A DNA stretch of 64,000 nt from positions 124,001 to 188,000 of the forward strand of contig CAYOFP010000001.1 in the NCBI GenBank assembly GCA_964403505.1, in the 5' to 3' direction. Each line of letters opens with the position of its first letter. Position 1 is the stretch's first letter. Source of the stretch: CAKSEI01 sp964403505. Lineage in GTDB: Bacteria > Bacillota > Clostridia > Oscillospirales > CAG-272. Shown here one piece after another: positions 35,609-46,000 of the stretch. The translations under genes were made by a program, and so were the position numbers. The notes below the pieces were generated by a model, which was given only the letters and a program-made list of their open reading frames with translations, made no database searches and was not told the origin of the DNA.

Positions 35609-38600
35609 TTATTTTATTTTAATTTTATCGCTCGTTTCCCAATACTTCAGAATAGTAGCCATCTCAGCTCTCGTGGTAGTATTCTTCGGTCTCATATAGA
35701 TCTTGGTTCCCTCTGTATATCCCGAAATACAGCCGACATACAAGCACCACTTCACCGACGCAGTCGCCCACGGCGATATACTGTTTTTATCTGTGAAAAT
35801 ACCTACGGTCACTATACTCGACATGGGTATCTCCATATCATAACCCTTGACATTCTCAGAGTATCTGTACAGTATTGCGCAGAACTGCTCACGGCTGATC
35901 GGCGTGTTTGGCTGATATGTCGTCTCGGTCATTCCGGCTACAACACCGCAGGAGTACGCCCACTTTATGGCATTTGTATACCACTGACCTTCTGCAACGT
36001 CTGTGAATGGGTTTTCGAGTTCGGATACATCCGGCTTGCCCTCCATATTATAGAGCACCTGAACGAGCTGAGCACGTGTCGTTTGACCGTTAGGTGAAAA
36101 TACTGTATCTGACATTCCGCTCATATATCCCTTCAAAACAGCATATTCAACATTCGGGGCAAACCACTGATCGGAGACATCGCTGAATTTGCAGAATCGC
36201 TTACTGTATATTGCGCTGACTGTCATATCCTCTGTCACATCAGCGACGCTCTCGCTCCAACGGTCAAAGGTATATACATAGTATTCGTCGCTTGCCTTTG
36301 CAGGTGCGGTAAATACCGCCTCTGTGCCGTAGTCGACAGTTACTTTACCAAGCTCTGCGCCCTCCTCGTCAAGGAATGTAACAGTGTACTGATTTACAGT
36401 TTTCTTGTAGGTCGCATATACGACCGTATCAAAGGTAACCTCAGTTTCAACGAGCTCGTTTCCGTCTGCGTCTACCCACTTATCGAATGTGTAAGTGTAC
36501 TGAGCAGTGGCCATTTTTTCAGGAGCGACAGGAGTCTTTCCGTCCTTGAGTTCGCCGAGAACCAGGATGAATCCGAGATATGTTTCCTTATCTTCAGCAT
36601 AGAACTTAACTTCCCATCTTCTGTCAACTTGCTTGTAAACAGCCTTATATGTTGCGCCGTCAACGGTAGCAGCTGCGATCTCATCGACCTCGCCGTCACC
36701 GTCTGCATCCCAGCCTTGGAAAATGTAGGAATAAAGCTCTTCGTGAGGCTTTGTCGGATCAATGGCGGGTGCTGCGGGCATCTCGCCCTCTTTTATGATA
36801 AGATCAGATATTACCGAATCATCGTAGTTTACAAATTTTATATTACAGTCGGGTCTCGTGTCGATCACATCGTATGCGGCATAGACCTTTGCGCTCTTAT
36901 ATATCACCGTTGCAGGTGTGCCGTCAGCATATTCCCAACCCGTGAAAACATATTTCATATAATCCTTTTCAGAATCAGAATATGTAGGCACATCTGACGG
37001 ATAGACATCATTGAATGTCTTCGGCACATCAACCTCGGGGCTCGCATAGTTCTTTCCCTGCGAGCGGTCGTTATACTTGATGACGGATGTATCTAAAAAC
37101 TCTCCGCCAGCGTTATAATACGATATCTCAGGTGCGTAAGGTCCTTCTATGACTGCTATGATCTGTAAAGTGGCATTCTGATTCAGCGAATTCTGCAGAG
37201 GAGCGCTCTCCTCTGTGGCTACTGCAATATTTCTGTTATCCGAGCTTTTTCCTATCTCAAAATCTCCGCTTACCATATTGCTCGCCGTGACGGAATGAAG
37301 GCGTATCATCTCGGTATCTGCGCCACCCAGGATGGAATTCACCGTATAATAGTATATTCCGTCCTCAGGGAATGTCAGTATCGATGGATAATTATATGCC
37401 TTTTGCGTCCAGTTAGTGGACCACCAATAGTTTTGATCCGTGCCGTCCTTTTTCGTGGCGACCATATTCATCTTGCCTATCGTCAGGGGCGCATCAAGAC
37501 CCTGCACCTTAAAAACGAGGGTGTAAGCACGTGTCGCGGTTTTTCCGTATGTATCACTGTTATAAAGCGTTACACTTCCCTTTGCAGATACAGGCACCAT
37601 GCTTCCCGACTTGTCATTTTCCGCATATATGCCGGGCAAAATACCCGAGACCGAAAAGACATCAGTATATTCGTAGACCGTGTTTTCCGTGTCTGTGTTA
37701 TATGTACCTGATGATACGAATGCACTCTCGCATGAGCATGCATCCTCCGATACATCAAAGCTGACGGTGAATCCGTATGCTGCCTCAGCTGTAAGCGACA
37801 GTGTCAGTTCGCCGTCATCGCATGATACTAATGCCGCCTTGTCATCGCACGATTTGTATGTAAATATCTCGTTATCATATTTCAGACTGATAACGCCGGA
37901 TGTCATACCGTCAACATTTATCGGCGAAATGCCGAATGTGACAGAAGATCCGTTTTCTATATCGCCATACGGCGCAATGATATACTTCGCCTTTGGCACT
38001 GCGCTGTACGTAGCCCTCAGAGTCTCATTTTTGGTTATTGTGTATTCATCGAGCTTGACTATATCGCCATCCTCGTTCTGCCATCCGGCAAATACATAAT
38101 TATTATCATTTGTCGCTAACTTTTCAGGAAGCTCATTCGTGTATTCTGCTTTTTCACCATCCTTTACAGCCGCACTGTCAAGGACACTGCCGTCTTCATC
38201 CAGAAAAATTACAACATTAGCGCCTTCGGTATCAAAAACCGTGTAAACAGGATAAATATCCATCGTGCCGACAGCATAGGATACATTAACATCCTCGCCG
38301 TCCTTTTCGGTAGACCAACCCATGAATTTATAGTATTTATTCTCGGTCTGATAGTCCTCGAGCGGTTCAATGGCAGGCAGAGAAACTGCGACAGAACCGC
38401 TGTATCCCATACCAAATCCGCTCGTCGCCTTTACCGTCAGCTCTTGTGTGATATTGCCCTCAAGGTCATGGCAGGTAACAATGGTATTTGAAATAAAACC
38501 ATCGGCGTTGATCCTTATCTCACCGTTGTTTCCTGCACGGATACCCGTGCTGACGCCCTCGAGTTCAGCGAGAACACTGACCCTGACATCAGTATCGAAT

Positions 38601-39142
38601 ATCATAGAAAACGACTGTATACTCTGCACATATCTGTAAATGCTGTTATTAAAATAACCGTTTACAAGGACTGCGTATACTCCATCTCCGTCAAAAGTCA
38701 TCGTAAAGTCGCCTGTGTATTGTGCACTCGAATTGTCCTGGTACTTAGCACACATTGCGCTCGAGCTGAGCGATGCGGTGACGCTCTTTGTGCCCACGCC
38801 CTCGATCTTTACAGCGTAGCCGTATATCCACGTATTACCATTATATTTTATGGTTCTTTTAGCGCCGTCATTTCCGCTATCCGCAGCGCCTGTACCGCCG
38901 AAAACATTGAGTTTCTCCCCTGCGGAGAGAGTATGCACACCCGTATCAATGCCGTCGGTATTAGCAAACATCACATTATCTTTATAATACGCTCTGCCCT
39001 CGACACCGCTCACAAGCGAGGCATCCTCAGGCCATCTTCCGTCCCACAACGTGGGATCGTCCTCATCATTTGCCAATGCGGCAAATGAAAACACCGACAA
39101 AACTGTTGTCAATGCAAGCAAAAGTGATAATAACTTTTTCAT
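35609..39142 (-). CDS. Giant secreted SLH protein C with InlB_B repeats and cohesin-like segment
   Basis: The start at 39142 (MKKLLSLLLALTTVLSVFSF) has GGAGG 5 nt upstream; 1177 residues. The N-terminal region (WDGRWPEDASLV) differs from A and B but again includes an unnamed module (YAVKIEGVGTKSVTASLSSS; FDGDGVYAVLVNGYF; VSVLAELEGVS). Then come InlB_B repeats, a cohesin-like segment close to that of B (SGVISLKYDNEIFTYKSCDD, GFTVSFDVSEDACSCESAFV), a second module (RAYTLVFKVQGLDAPLTIGK), more repeats and three SLH domains (FSDVSDQWFAPNVEYAVLKG first). About 400 bp of the repeat region is nearly identical to gene B. Probable role: a wall-anchored surface protein; ligand unknown. Confidence 0.8.
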   Translation of the reverse strand: MKKLLSLLLALTTVLSVFSFAALANDEDDPTLWDGRWPEDASLVSGVEGRAYYKDNVMFANTDGIDTGVHTLSAGEKLNVFGGTGAADSGNDGAKRTIKYNGNTWIYGYAVKIEGVGTKSVTASLSSSAMCAKYQDNSSAQYTGDFTMTFDGDGVYAVLVNGYFNNSIYRYVQSIQSFSMIFDTDVRVSVLAELEGVSTGIRAGNNGEIRINADGFISNTIVTCHDLEGNITQELTVKATSGFGMGYSGSVAVSLPAIEPLEDYQTENKYYKFMGWSTEKDGEDVNVSYAVGTMDIYPVYTVFDTEGANVVIFLDEDGSVLDSAAVKDGEKAEYTNELPEKLATNDNNYVFAGWQNEDGDIVKLDEYTITKNETLRATYSAVPKAKYIIAPYGDIENGSSVTFGISPINVDGMTSGVISLKYDNEIFTYKSCDDKAALVSCDDGELTLSLTAEAAYGFTVSFDVSEDACSCESAFVSSGTYNTDTENTVYEYTDVFSVSGILPGIYAENDKSGSMVPVSAKGSVTLYNSDTYGKTATRAYTLVFKVQGLDAPLTIGKMNMVATKKDGTDQNYWWSTNWTQKAYNYPSILTFPEDGIYYYTVNSILGGADTEMIRLHSVTASNMVSGDFEIGKSSDNRNIAVATEESAPLQNSLNQNATLQIIAVIEGPYAPEISYYNAGGEFLDTSVIKYNDRSQGKNYASPEVDVPKTFNDVYPSDVPTYSDSEKDYMKYVFTGWEYADGTPATVIYKSAKVYAAYDVIDTRPDCNIKFVNYDDSVISDLIIKEGEMPAAPAIDPTKPHEELYSYIFQGWDADGDGEVDEIAAATVDGATYKAVYKQVDRRWEVKFYAEDKETYLGFILVLGELKDGKTPVAPEKMATAQYTYTFDKWVDADGNELVETEVTFDTVVYATYKKTVNQYTVTFLDEEGAELGKVTVDYGTEAVFTAPAKASDEYYVYTFDRWSESVADVTEDMTVSAIYSKRFCKFSDVSDQWFAPNVEYAVLKGYMSGMSDTVFSPNGQTTRAQLVQVLYNMEGKPDVSELENPFTDVAEGQWYTNAIKWAYSCGVVAGMTETTYQPNTPISREQFCAILYRYSENVKGYDMEIPMSSIVTVGIFTDKNSISPWATASVKWCLYVGCISGYTEGTKIYMRPKNTTTRAEMATILKYWETSDKIKIK

Positions 39143-39361
39143 AAAAGCCTCCATACTAATAGATTACTGTATTCATTTTATCATAACGCCGTCAAAAGGC
39201 AACATCTTTCACAAATTTACAAAAAAATAGCGTATTTTTTGGCATTTATATATAAATTATAAAAAAATAATTTCTAAGTTTTGTGTGTTTTATATAATTT
39301 CAATATATGCGTTACATACCGTTTCACTCTTCATTCGTTTCATGCCATATTATAAAGAAAA

Positions 39362-39394
39362 AAACGACCGAAAAACAACGTTTTTCGGTCGTTT
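39362..39394 (-). terminator. Terminator of SLH gene D
   Basis: AAACGACCGAAAAAC pairs perfectly with GTTTTTCGGTCGTTT around AAC, 17 bp past the stop codon at 39412. The remaining bases up to gene C (39143-39361) are AT-rich and show nothing further. Confidence 0.8.
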
Positions 39395-39411
39395 AATTCT
39401 ATTTTTAGACG

Positions 39412-42400
39412 TTATTCCGCCTTGGATGCGAGCTTGTCGCTTGTTTCCCAGAGCTTGAGAATCGTAGCCATTTCAGCTCTTGTCGTATTGTTCTTCGGCT
39501 TCATAGACTGCTTGTTGTTAGCTTCAGGATAGCCAGAGACACAACCTACATAGAGACACCACTTAACTGCATTGCTTGCCCAGTTCGAGATAGAATTCTT
39601 ATCAGTGAATACACCGAGTGAAACAGGTGCTGTCATCGGGATATTCATATCATATTTCTTTATCTTCTCAGAGTAGTTATACATAATAAGGCAGAACTGC
39701 TCACGGGTGATAGCGGAGTTAGGCTCGTATGTTGTCTTTGTCATACCGGAAACCACGCCTACATCATATGCCCACTTGATCGCGTCTGTGTACCACTCAT
39801 TATTCTTAACATCCGTGAAAGGATTCTTGAGAGAAGATACATCAGGTCTGCCCTCGATGTTGTAGAGCACCTGAACAAGCTGAGCTCTTGTAGTCTTGCC
39901 GTTCGGCTCAAATGTGGTATTTGTCATACCGCTCATATAGCCCTTGACAACAGCATATTCTACCTTATCGGTGTACCACGCTCCTGCTGCCACATCACTG
40001 AACTTGGAGAATTCAGCAGTATACTTCGCCTTGACTGTTACATTACCAGTTATCTTTGAGAGGTTAGCATCAGAATCGTCAAGTCCTACCCACTTTTCAA
40101 ATGTATATGTATACATTCCGTCGAACTCCTTCACAGGAGTCTCGGTCGTAGCAGCTGTTCCGTAATCGACCTCAACCTTTGAGAGCTCCTTCTCGTCGTC
40201 ATTCAGGAACGTAACAGTGTACTTATTGAGCGTAGCCGTGTAACTTGCCTTAACGGTTACATCGCTTGTAACCTCGGAGAGTTTCACCTCTTCGCCTGCA
40301 GCATTGACCCACTTTTCAAATGTGTAGGTGTACTGAACATCTGCATTCTTCTCTGCTGTCGGAACAGTACCGATGACTTCGCCTTTTCCGTCGACATAGA
40401 CGATACCGAGAACAGTGTTATCATCGTTCACGAATGTTACAGTGCTCATTCTGTCAACCTGCTCATATACAGCATAGAAAGTGACATCCTCGTTGATCGC
40501 CTCGGGTATAGCCTCTGTCTCTGTGCTGATAACCTTCGCAGGGTCTGTCGTCCAGCCCTTCCAGATATATGTATACTCGCTTGTAGATTCCTTTACAGGT
40601 TCCTTACCGTCATAAGAAACGGTCTTACCCTTAGCGATGACATAGGAGGCGATCTCCTCCTCACCGTTTACAAACTTAACGTTTACAGGGTTCTTTATCT
40701 CTTTGTCATAGTATGCATAAACGTCAGCATTATCGATTACAGACTCGATCTTGTTGCCATCCTTGTCTGCCCAGCCTGCAAATACATATTTGTAGTCTTC
40801 ATCAGACTCTTTTTCGGGAGCGACGCCGCCAAATGCTTCGTCAGCACCTAAAAGCTTTGAGCATCTCATGTTTCCGGTGCTGTTGATAACCGCACCTACA
40901 CTGAGGAATTCGCCTTTTTCGTCGTAATATCTTACTGAGAATGTAGGTCTGCCCTCATACATAGCAAGGAATGTTACCTTGAGATTATCATTCGGGTTGT
41001 ATGTTGACTCACCGACAGATGCGCCGTTGTTGAAGGACAGGCTCGTGATTCTGTGGTAGTTGCTTCCGATCCAGTTGATCTCGCCCATAGCTATCGTGAT
41101 GCAGTAGTAGCCGTCCTCTAAGAACGTGAAGGCAGTTCTCGATGACTGATAGTTTTGCGAGTTATTGGAGTCGAGTATCTGGTTAGAGATCGAACCGTCA
41201 GAATTCTTAGAAAGTGTCTTTGCTCTGAAGCCACCGAGCGTGAAAGGTTGCTCGACACCCTCAAGCTTGAGTATCAATGTCAGATAGTTTGTATTTGTCT
41301 TGAAAGTATAACCCTCAACTACCTTTATCTCGCTCATGGACGAGAAGTCGCTGGTCTTATCAATTACCATACCGGTTTTTGAGCCCGTCTCGACAGGAGA
41401 TTCGGCATATACAGCCTTAATTGTCTTCGTCTCGCGCAAATCGCTGTAATTATCAGGATCCCAACCTGCGAACGTGTAGATAGTAGTCTCTGTAGGCTTA
41501 CGCTCAGGCTCCTTTGCGCCATATTCGATATAGCTGTGAACGCCTGTCGTCGCTGCAAATAACTCAGTACCGTCGTAATCGACAAAGGTGAGTGTATATC
41601 TCTCTGTCTCGGGTATTTCGTTATATGCTGCATATACCGTTACATCTTCGATAATGTTCGAGAGATCTACGGCATTGCCTTCAGCATCTGCCCAGCCTGA
41701 GAATACATAGTACTTTTCAGCATCACCGTTCTGTTTGGGTGTGCCGTAGAACTTTTCATCAAATACGGAAGCTTCAAACTTCTTTACGCTGTTTACGCAA
41801 ACAGTCTTATCGCCGTTCTTATACGTTACCTCGAATGTGATGGGAACCTCATCAAATGTCGGCTTAACTTCGAGATCGCCTGTTACGTACATAATGTTCT
41901 GATCCCATCCCGTGAATTTGAACATTGTCGAACCGGCGCTTTCCTTCTTAGGCGTCGAACCATGATATACTGCGCTCATGCCGTCAAGCACCTTTGCCGT
42001 GTAAAGGAGAGTGTCATCGCCGTCATAGAATTTAACGGTATGCATAGCGCCTGTTGCTGCGGTAAAGGAAGCCTTCAGGGAATTGCTGCCGTAAGGAATC
42101 ATGGGATCGTTATCCTTGTTTACCCAACCGTCAAATACATAACCGTCCTTAACGGGAGCCTCAGGCATGCCTGCATCTGCATAAGCATATACCCATGTTC
42201 TTTTTATCGTATCTGTATAGTCAATCGTGCCTTCCTCAAGGCGATCGTTATGTCCGAGTACCGGATCATAATATTCGGTATCTTCTATATTGGTCGTCTT
42301 CCAACCCGACTCGGTGATTTCGCAACGGTTATAGGTGTATGAACCTTTCATCTCCGTCTTGTTTCCGTCAACGTCGAATTCTGAGTTGTATGTCTCGACT

Positions 42401-42906
42401 CTGTTATCGAAGATACCCATAAGCGCTACCTTTGCGCTTCTGTTTGCAGTCGAGAGCTCAAGAGCAGAAAGCTCCATATGCGTTATGTTCTTGATGTAGT
42501 CGCCTTTCTCGCCGATAAACTGATGGCTGAGAGAGTAGTAGTTAAAGGGGATATAGAAGAGATAATCTCCGTTACCCTCTATTTTCCACATCGCGTTTCT
42601 GATACCGTCCTGACCGTGGTTATAGGTCGTGAACACAAAGTCACGCGAATGGATGCTCATCGCCCAGTTACAAAGATAGAAGGGTTCCTTCGCATCTTTA
42701 ACGCGAATCCAGAATGTAACTCCCTTTGCGTTCTGATCGGGCTCGTATGAACCGTCAAAAAGAGACACAGCGCTTGTTGAAAGCGGGAGGAAGCTTGCAC
42801 CTGAATTGAAAAGAGTATCGCTCGCATTCGATGTGAAGCAGAATGTCGCAAGAGATGCAACCATTGCCACTGTCAGAACAAGCGATATGATTCTTTTGAT
42901 TTTCAT
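39412..42906 (-). CDS. Giant secreted SLH protein D with InlB_B repeats
   Basis: 1164 residues. Signal peptide MKIKRIISLVLTVAMVASLA. Unnamed module 1 (about 55-190: KGVTFWIRVKDAKEPFYLCN; GNGDYLFYIPFNYYS; AKVALMGIFDN), four InlB_B-type repeats (YNEIPETERYTLTFVDYDGT; TTIYTFAGWDPDNY), unnamed module 2 (about 525-680: LTLILKLEGVEQPFTLGGFR; FLEDGYYCITIAMGEINWIG; LKVTFLAMYEG), further repeats with YTYTFEKWV centres and three SLH domains (FSDVAAGAWYTDKVEYAVVK). GGAGGTACATT precedes the ATG. Unlike B and C it lacks the cohesin-like segment. It shares architecture with A-C but not long stretches of DNA identity. Confidence 0.8.
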   Translation of the reverse strand: MKIKRIISLVLTVAMVASLATFCFTSNASDTLFNSGASFLPLSTSAVSLFDGSYEPDQNAKGVTFWIRVKDAKEPFYLCNWAMSIHSRDFVFTTYNHGQDGIRNAMWKIEGNGDYLFYIPFNYYSLSHQFIGEKGDYIKNITHMELSALELSTANRSAKVALMGIFDNRVETYNSEFDVDGNKTEMKGSYTYNRCEITESGWKTTNIEDTEYYDPVLGHNDRLEEGTIDYTDTIKRTWVYAYADAGMPEAPVKDGYVFDGWVNKDNDPMIPYGSNSLKASFTAATGAMHTVKFYDGDDTLLYTAKVLDGMSAVYHGSTPKKESAGSTMFKFTGWDQNIMYVTGDLEVKPTFDEVPITFEVTYKNGDKTVCVNSVKKFEASVFDEKFYGTPKQNGDAEKYYVFSGWADAEGNAVDLSNIIEDVTVYAAYNEIPETERYTLTFVDYDGTELFAATTGVHSYIEYGAKEPERKPTETTIYTFAGWDPDNYSDLRETKTIKAVYAESPVETGSKTGMVIDKTSDFSSMSEIKVVEGYTFKTNTNYLTLILKLEGVEQPFTLGGFRAKTLSKNSDGSISNQILDSNNSQNYQSSRTAFTFLEDGYYCITIAMGEINWIGSNYHRITSLSFNNGASVGESTYNPNDNLKVTFLAMYEGRPTFSVRYYDEKGEFLSVGAVINSTGNMRCSKLLGADEAFGGVAPEKESDEDYKYVFAGWADKDGNKIESVIDNADVYAYYDKEIKNPVNVKFVNGEEEIASYVIAKGKTVSYDGKEPVKESTSEYTYIWKGWTTDPAKVISTETEAIPEAINEDVTFYAVYEQVDRMSTVTFVNDDNTVLGIVYVDGKGEVIGTVPTAEKNADVQYTYTFEKWVNAAGEEVKLSEVTSDVTVKASYTATLNKYTVTFLNDDEKELSKVEVDYGTAATTETPVKEFDGMYTYTFEKWVGLDDSDANLSKITGNVTVKAKYTAEFSKFSDVAAGAWYTDKVEYAVVKGYMSGMTNTTFEPNGKTTRAQLVQVLYNIEGRPDVSSLKNPFTDVKNNEWYTDAIKWAYDVGVVSGMTKTTYEPNSAITREQFCLIMYNYSEKIKKYDMNIPMTAPVSLGVFTDKNSISNWASNAVKWCLYVGCVSGYPEANNKQSMKPKNNTTRAEMATILKLWETSDKLASKAE

Positions 42907-43071
42907 AATGTACCTCCATTATTTTTAATTTTATTGTAATAATTATATCATCATTCTGCTGTTTTGACATTATGCTTAATCAACAAATTATAAATAAATT
43001 TATTGTGCAAAATGTCAAAATGGCGGTTTAAAAGCAATACCGCACAATTCGCAGCTATCGCCTTCTTAATA

Positions 43072-46000
43072 TCAGGAACAGAATCTCATCAGGATTGATG
43101 CCATCTGCGCTCTCGTAGCGCCGTCCCGGGGTGAGAGGAGCGTCGGCGTCATGCCGGTGATATATCCGCAGGAATATGTCCAGCTCAGTGCATCCTTTGC
43201 CCACGCTGAGACACTGACGGAATCGGTAAATGCCGAAAGATCCTTTTTATCTTCGCAATTTATGCCCTTATATACTGCGTATCTGTATAATATAGCGGCA
43301 AACTGCTCCCTTGTTATGACCGCATCGGGAGCGAAGGTATTCGGGCTCATGCCTGCAACGATACCGTTATTCTCTGCCCATACGATCGCATCCCTATACC
43401 ATGCCTTTTCATCGACATCGTCAAAGATATTTGCATATCTTTTATAATCGGGATTACCCTCGAGATTATAAAGCACCCGGACGAGCATGGCACGCGTCGT
43501 TTTCACATCAGGTGCGAAGATACCCTCGCCCATACCGCTCATCATGTTGTTTTTATATGCGAATCTCACTGCGGTATAGTACCATCCCGCTCTTGTGACA
43601 TCCGTGAAATGCCCTTCGAAATCATCCGTCATGGCGATAAAGTCATATCCGTTCATCTGTGCGTAAGAATCAGCCTTACTGTCATTATAGCCGTATATGA
43701 TAAGTCCCGGACTCTCCGCAAACACATTATCCTTTATACTGCGAACCGTAGAGGGTATGATAATACTGCCACTTCCCGTCGTGCATATATCGTCTATCTG
43801 CGTTACCGTGTATGTTTTGCCGTTTTCGCTGACCTTTGCGGGTATTACGACCGTACCGCATATATTCGCTCCGGCAGTTACGTTGCTTCTCCAACCGGAG
43901 CTTTCTCCCACGACAGCTGTTTTCGTATCATCGTCGCACGAGTAGTATACACCCTGCTTATCAAATCCGCCCTCAAGTGTCACCGTGCGGTCATCAGCAC
44001 AGAAGCTGTCCGTTATAAGAGCATAATCAGGATAGAATATCTCGTTTCCGAGAGGCACATAATCCTGCCCGATGGCACACCTGACGTCTCCCGGTTTGGT
44101 CGTCCAACCCGTGCAAACGTTTCTTATTCCGTCGGTAATACGCTCCGAGCCTGTCACGTCCTCTCCGTCATACAAACCGAGTACCGGGTCGGCACGCTTG
44201 AATTGGCAGCTCTCCGACATAGGCCTTGCCGGTGCATTGAAGCCGTATTTTCCGCTGTACACCCTATCTTCATCCGTACGGAATGTGACACTATATTCGT
44301 TTACCGCACCCTCGATCAGAGCTATGGGAGTTATGGTCACATTGTTGCCGTTCAGTTCGATATCATCCGTGCGGAAGCATGCGGACGGATGATTGATACT
44401 GAATGAGCCCACTGCGGTCTGTCCTGCAACAGAGGGACCCTGGAAAGAGCCTACCGAATAGAACGGGCAGTACATGATATAATAACCGTTTTCCTTAAAT
44501 GTATAGCCGTAATGCTTTTCGCCGTCTGCACCCGTATGCTGGAATTCGTAATTGAAGGAATGGAGCATATTGCCCGAATGTGCGCCGCCTGCAACGCAAT
44601 ACCATTTGTTTAACAAAATACTGCTTCCGTCGGCGATTCCGTCTATCTTAAATACCACGCTGAAGCCGTAGTGTCCGTCCTCGGTAAAGGTATACGAGCC
44701 GTCAAAGAAATAGAATGTATTATTCGTATCGACACTCATCGGCTGAGGGTCTTCCACATAGTATCCGGCGGGTCTCGTATCCTCGGCTATCTCACGCCCG
44801 GGGATCTCCGCTCCGTCCTCGACTTTAATTTTGCCGATCAAATTTGCGCAGACACGGGTATCAAACATATCCTTATTTGCAAAACGAACGGATGCCTTTG
44901 TCCCCTCGGGAGAATTTTTATCTACTATTTTCAGGTAGACATTCCACTCGCCCGACGCGATGGAGGACGGGATCGTTATCTTCGCCGAGATATCGTTGCA
45001 TGTCATGGACTTCCAATCCTGCGGTACAATACCGTCAACGGTATTTGTATATTCATATGTTCCGTTCGAGAGCACGATCTGCACGATCTCATCGCCGATC
45101 AGCTTTGAGAATCCCGTATTGTCGAGCGTTAAATTCATCTCGAGCTCGCCGCCTGCGTTTACGCTCTCCTGCATTGCACAAGAGCGCACGATAAAGCGGT
45201 ATCCCATATGATCGAGAATATATTTTCTCGTATCAATGCCGTAATATTCCGAGAGGTCGAGCTCACTGCCCGTTTTATCATAGACCGCTTTCGCTATCTC
45301 CTCGGTAAACACGGCGTTTTCAAAACCGGGCGCAATATACGTCACCCTGTAGCCGGCCGTAACTGTCTGACCTGCTGAATTTTCCGCCGTGACCTCGCTG
45401 ATCACGCTCGTCCCCTTTAAGCTGTCAGCACCTATAACGTCGTAGACATATTCAAGGCGGGAGATAAATTCCTCGGCGTTTTTCTTCTGAGTTGCGAGCG
45501 CCGACGCGGTTGCAGAATTCGCCGCCACGGTGTAATCGTGTATTTCTTCCTGCGCTGTCCACACGTATCCGCCGTGCAGGTACATGAGGTGAGTATAATA
45601 CATCTCGGGGATGGCATTTACCGGCCACCACACCCTCGTGTAATCCGAGGCGTAATAGATCTGTAAAAATCTGTCGCCCGAAAATTCACCGCCGTATGTC
45701 GCATTTTCCTGTGCATGAAGAAACGCCGTCTCATTCTCACGGTCTGAGAATGTGCCGTAGTCCCAATTCGTTCCCATATATCCGTCATTATAGTAGCAAA
45801 GACGGGAAAGGTCGTCACAAAGGAGGTTTCCGGTCGAAAAATCCTTTCCGTCCTTTGAGGAATAGTCCGCTTTGTCATTGCGCACATCGGCATGCGTTTT
45901 ATACAGGTCGATCGCCTTATTCATTGATCTCTGCTCGCAGTAGATCTTTCCTAACTTATGGTTAATCCAACTCGCAATTCTGTGACCCGTGCGAAGCGAT

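Noticed and set aside
43609..44406. 265-residue plus-strand frame inside the DUF4832/SLH gene
   Set aside because: It is antisense to a well supported protein, is rich in Arg, Ile and Tyr, and has no start signal.
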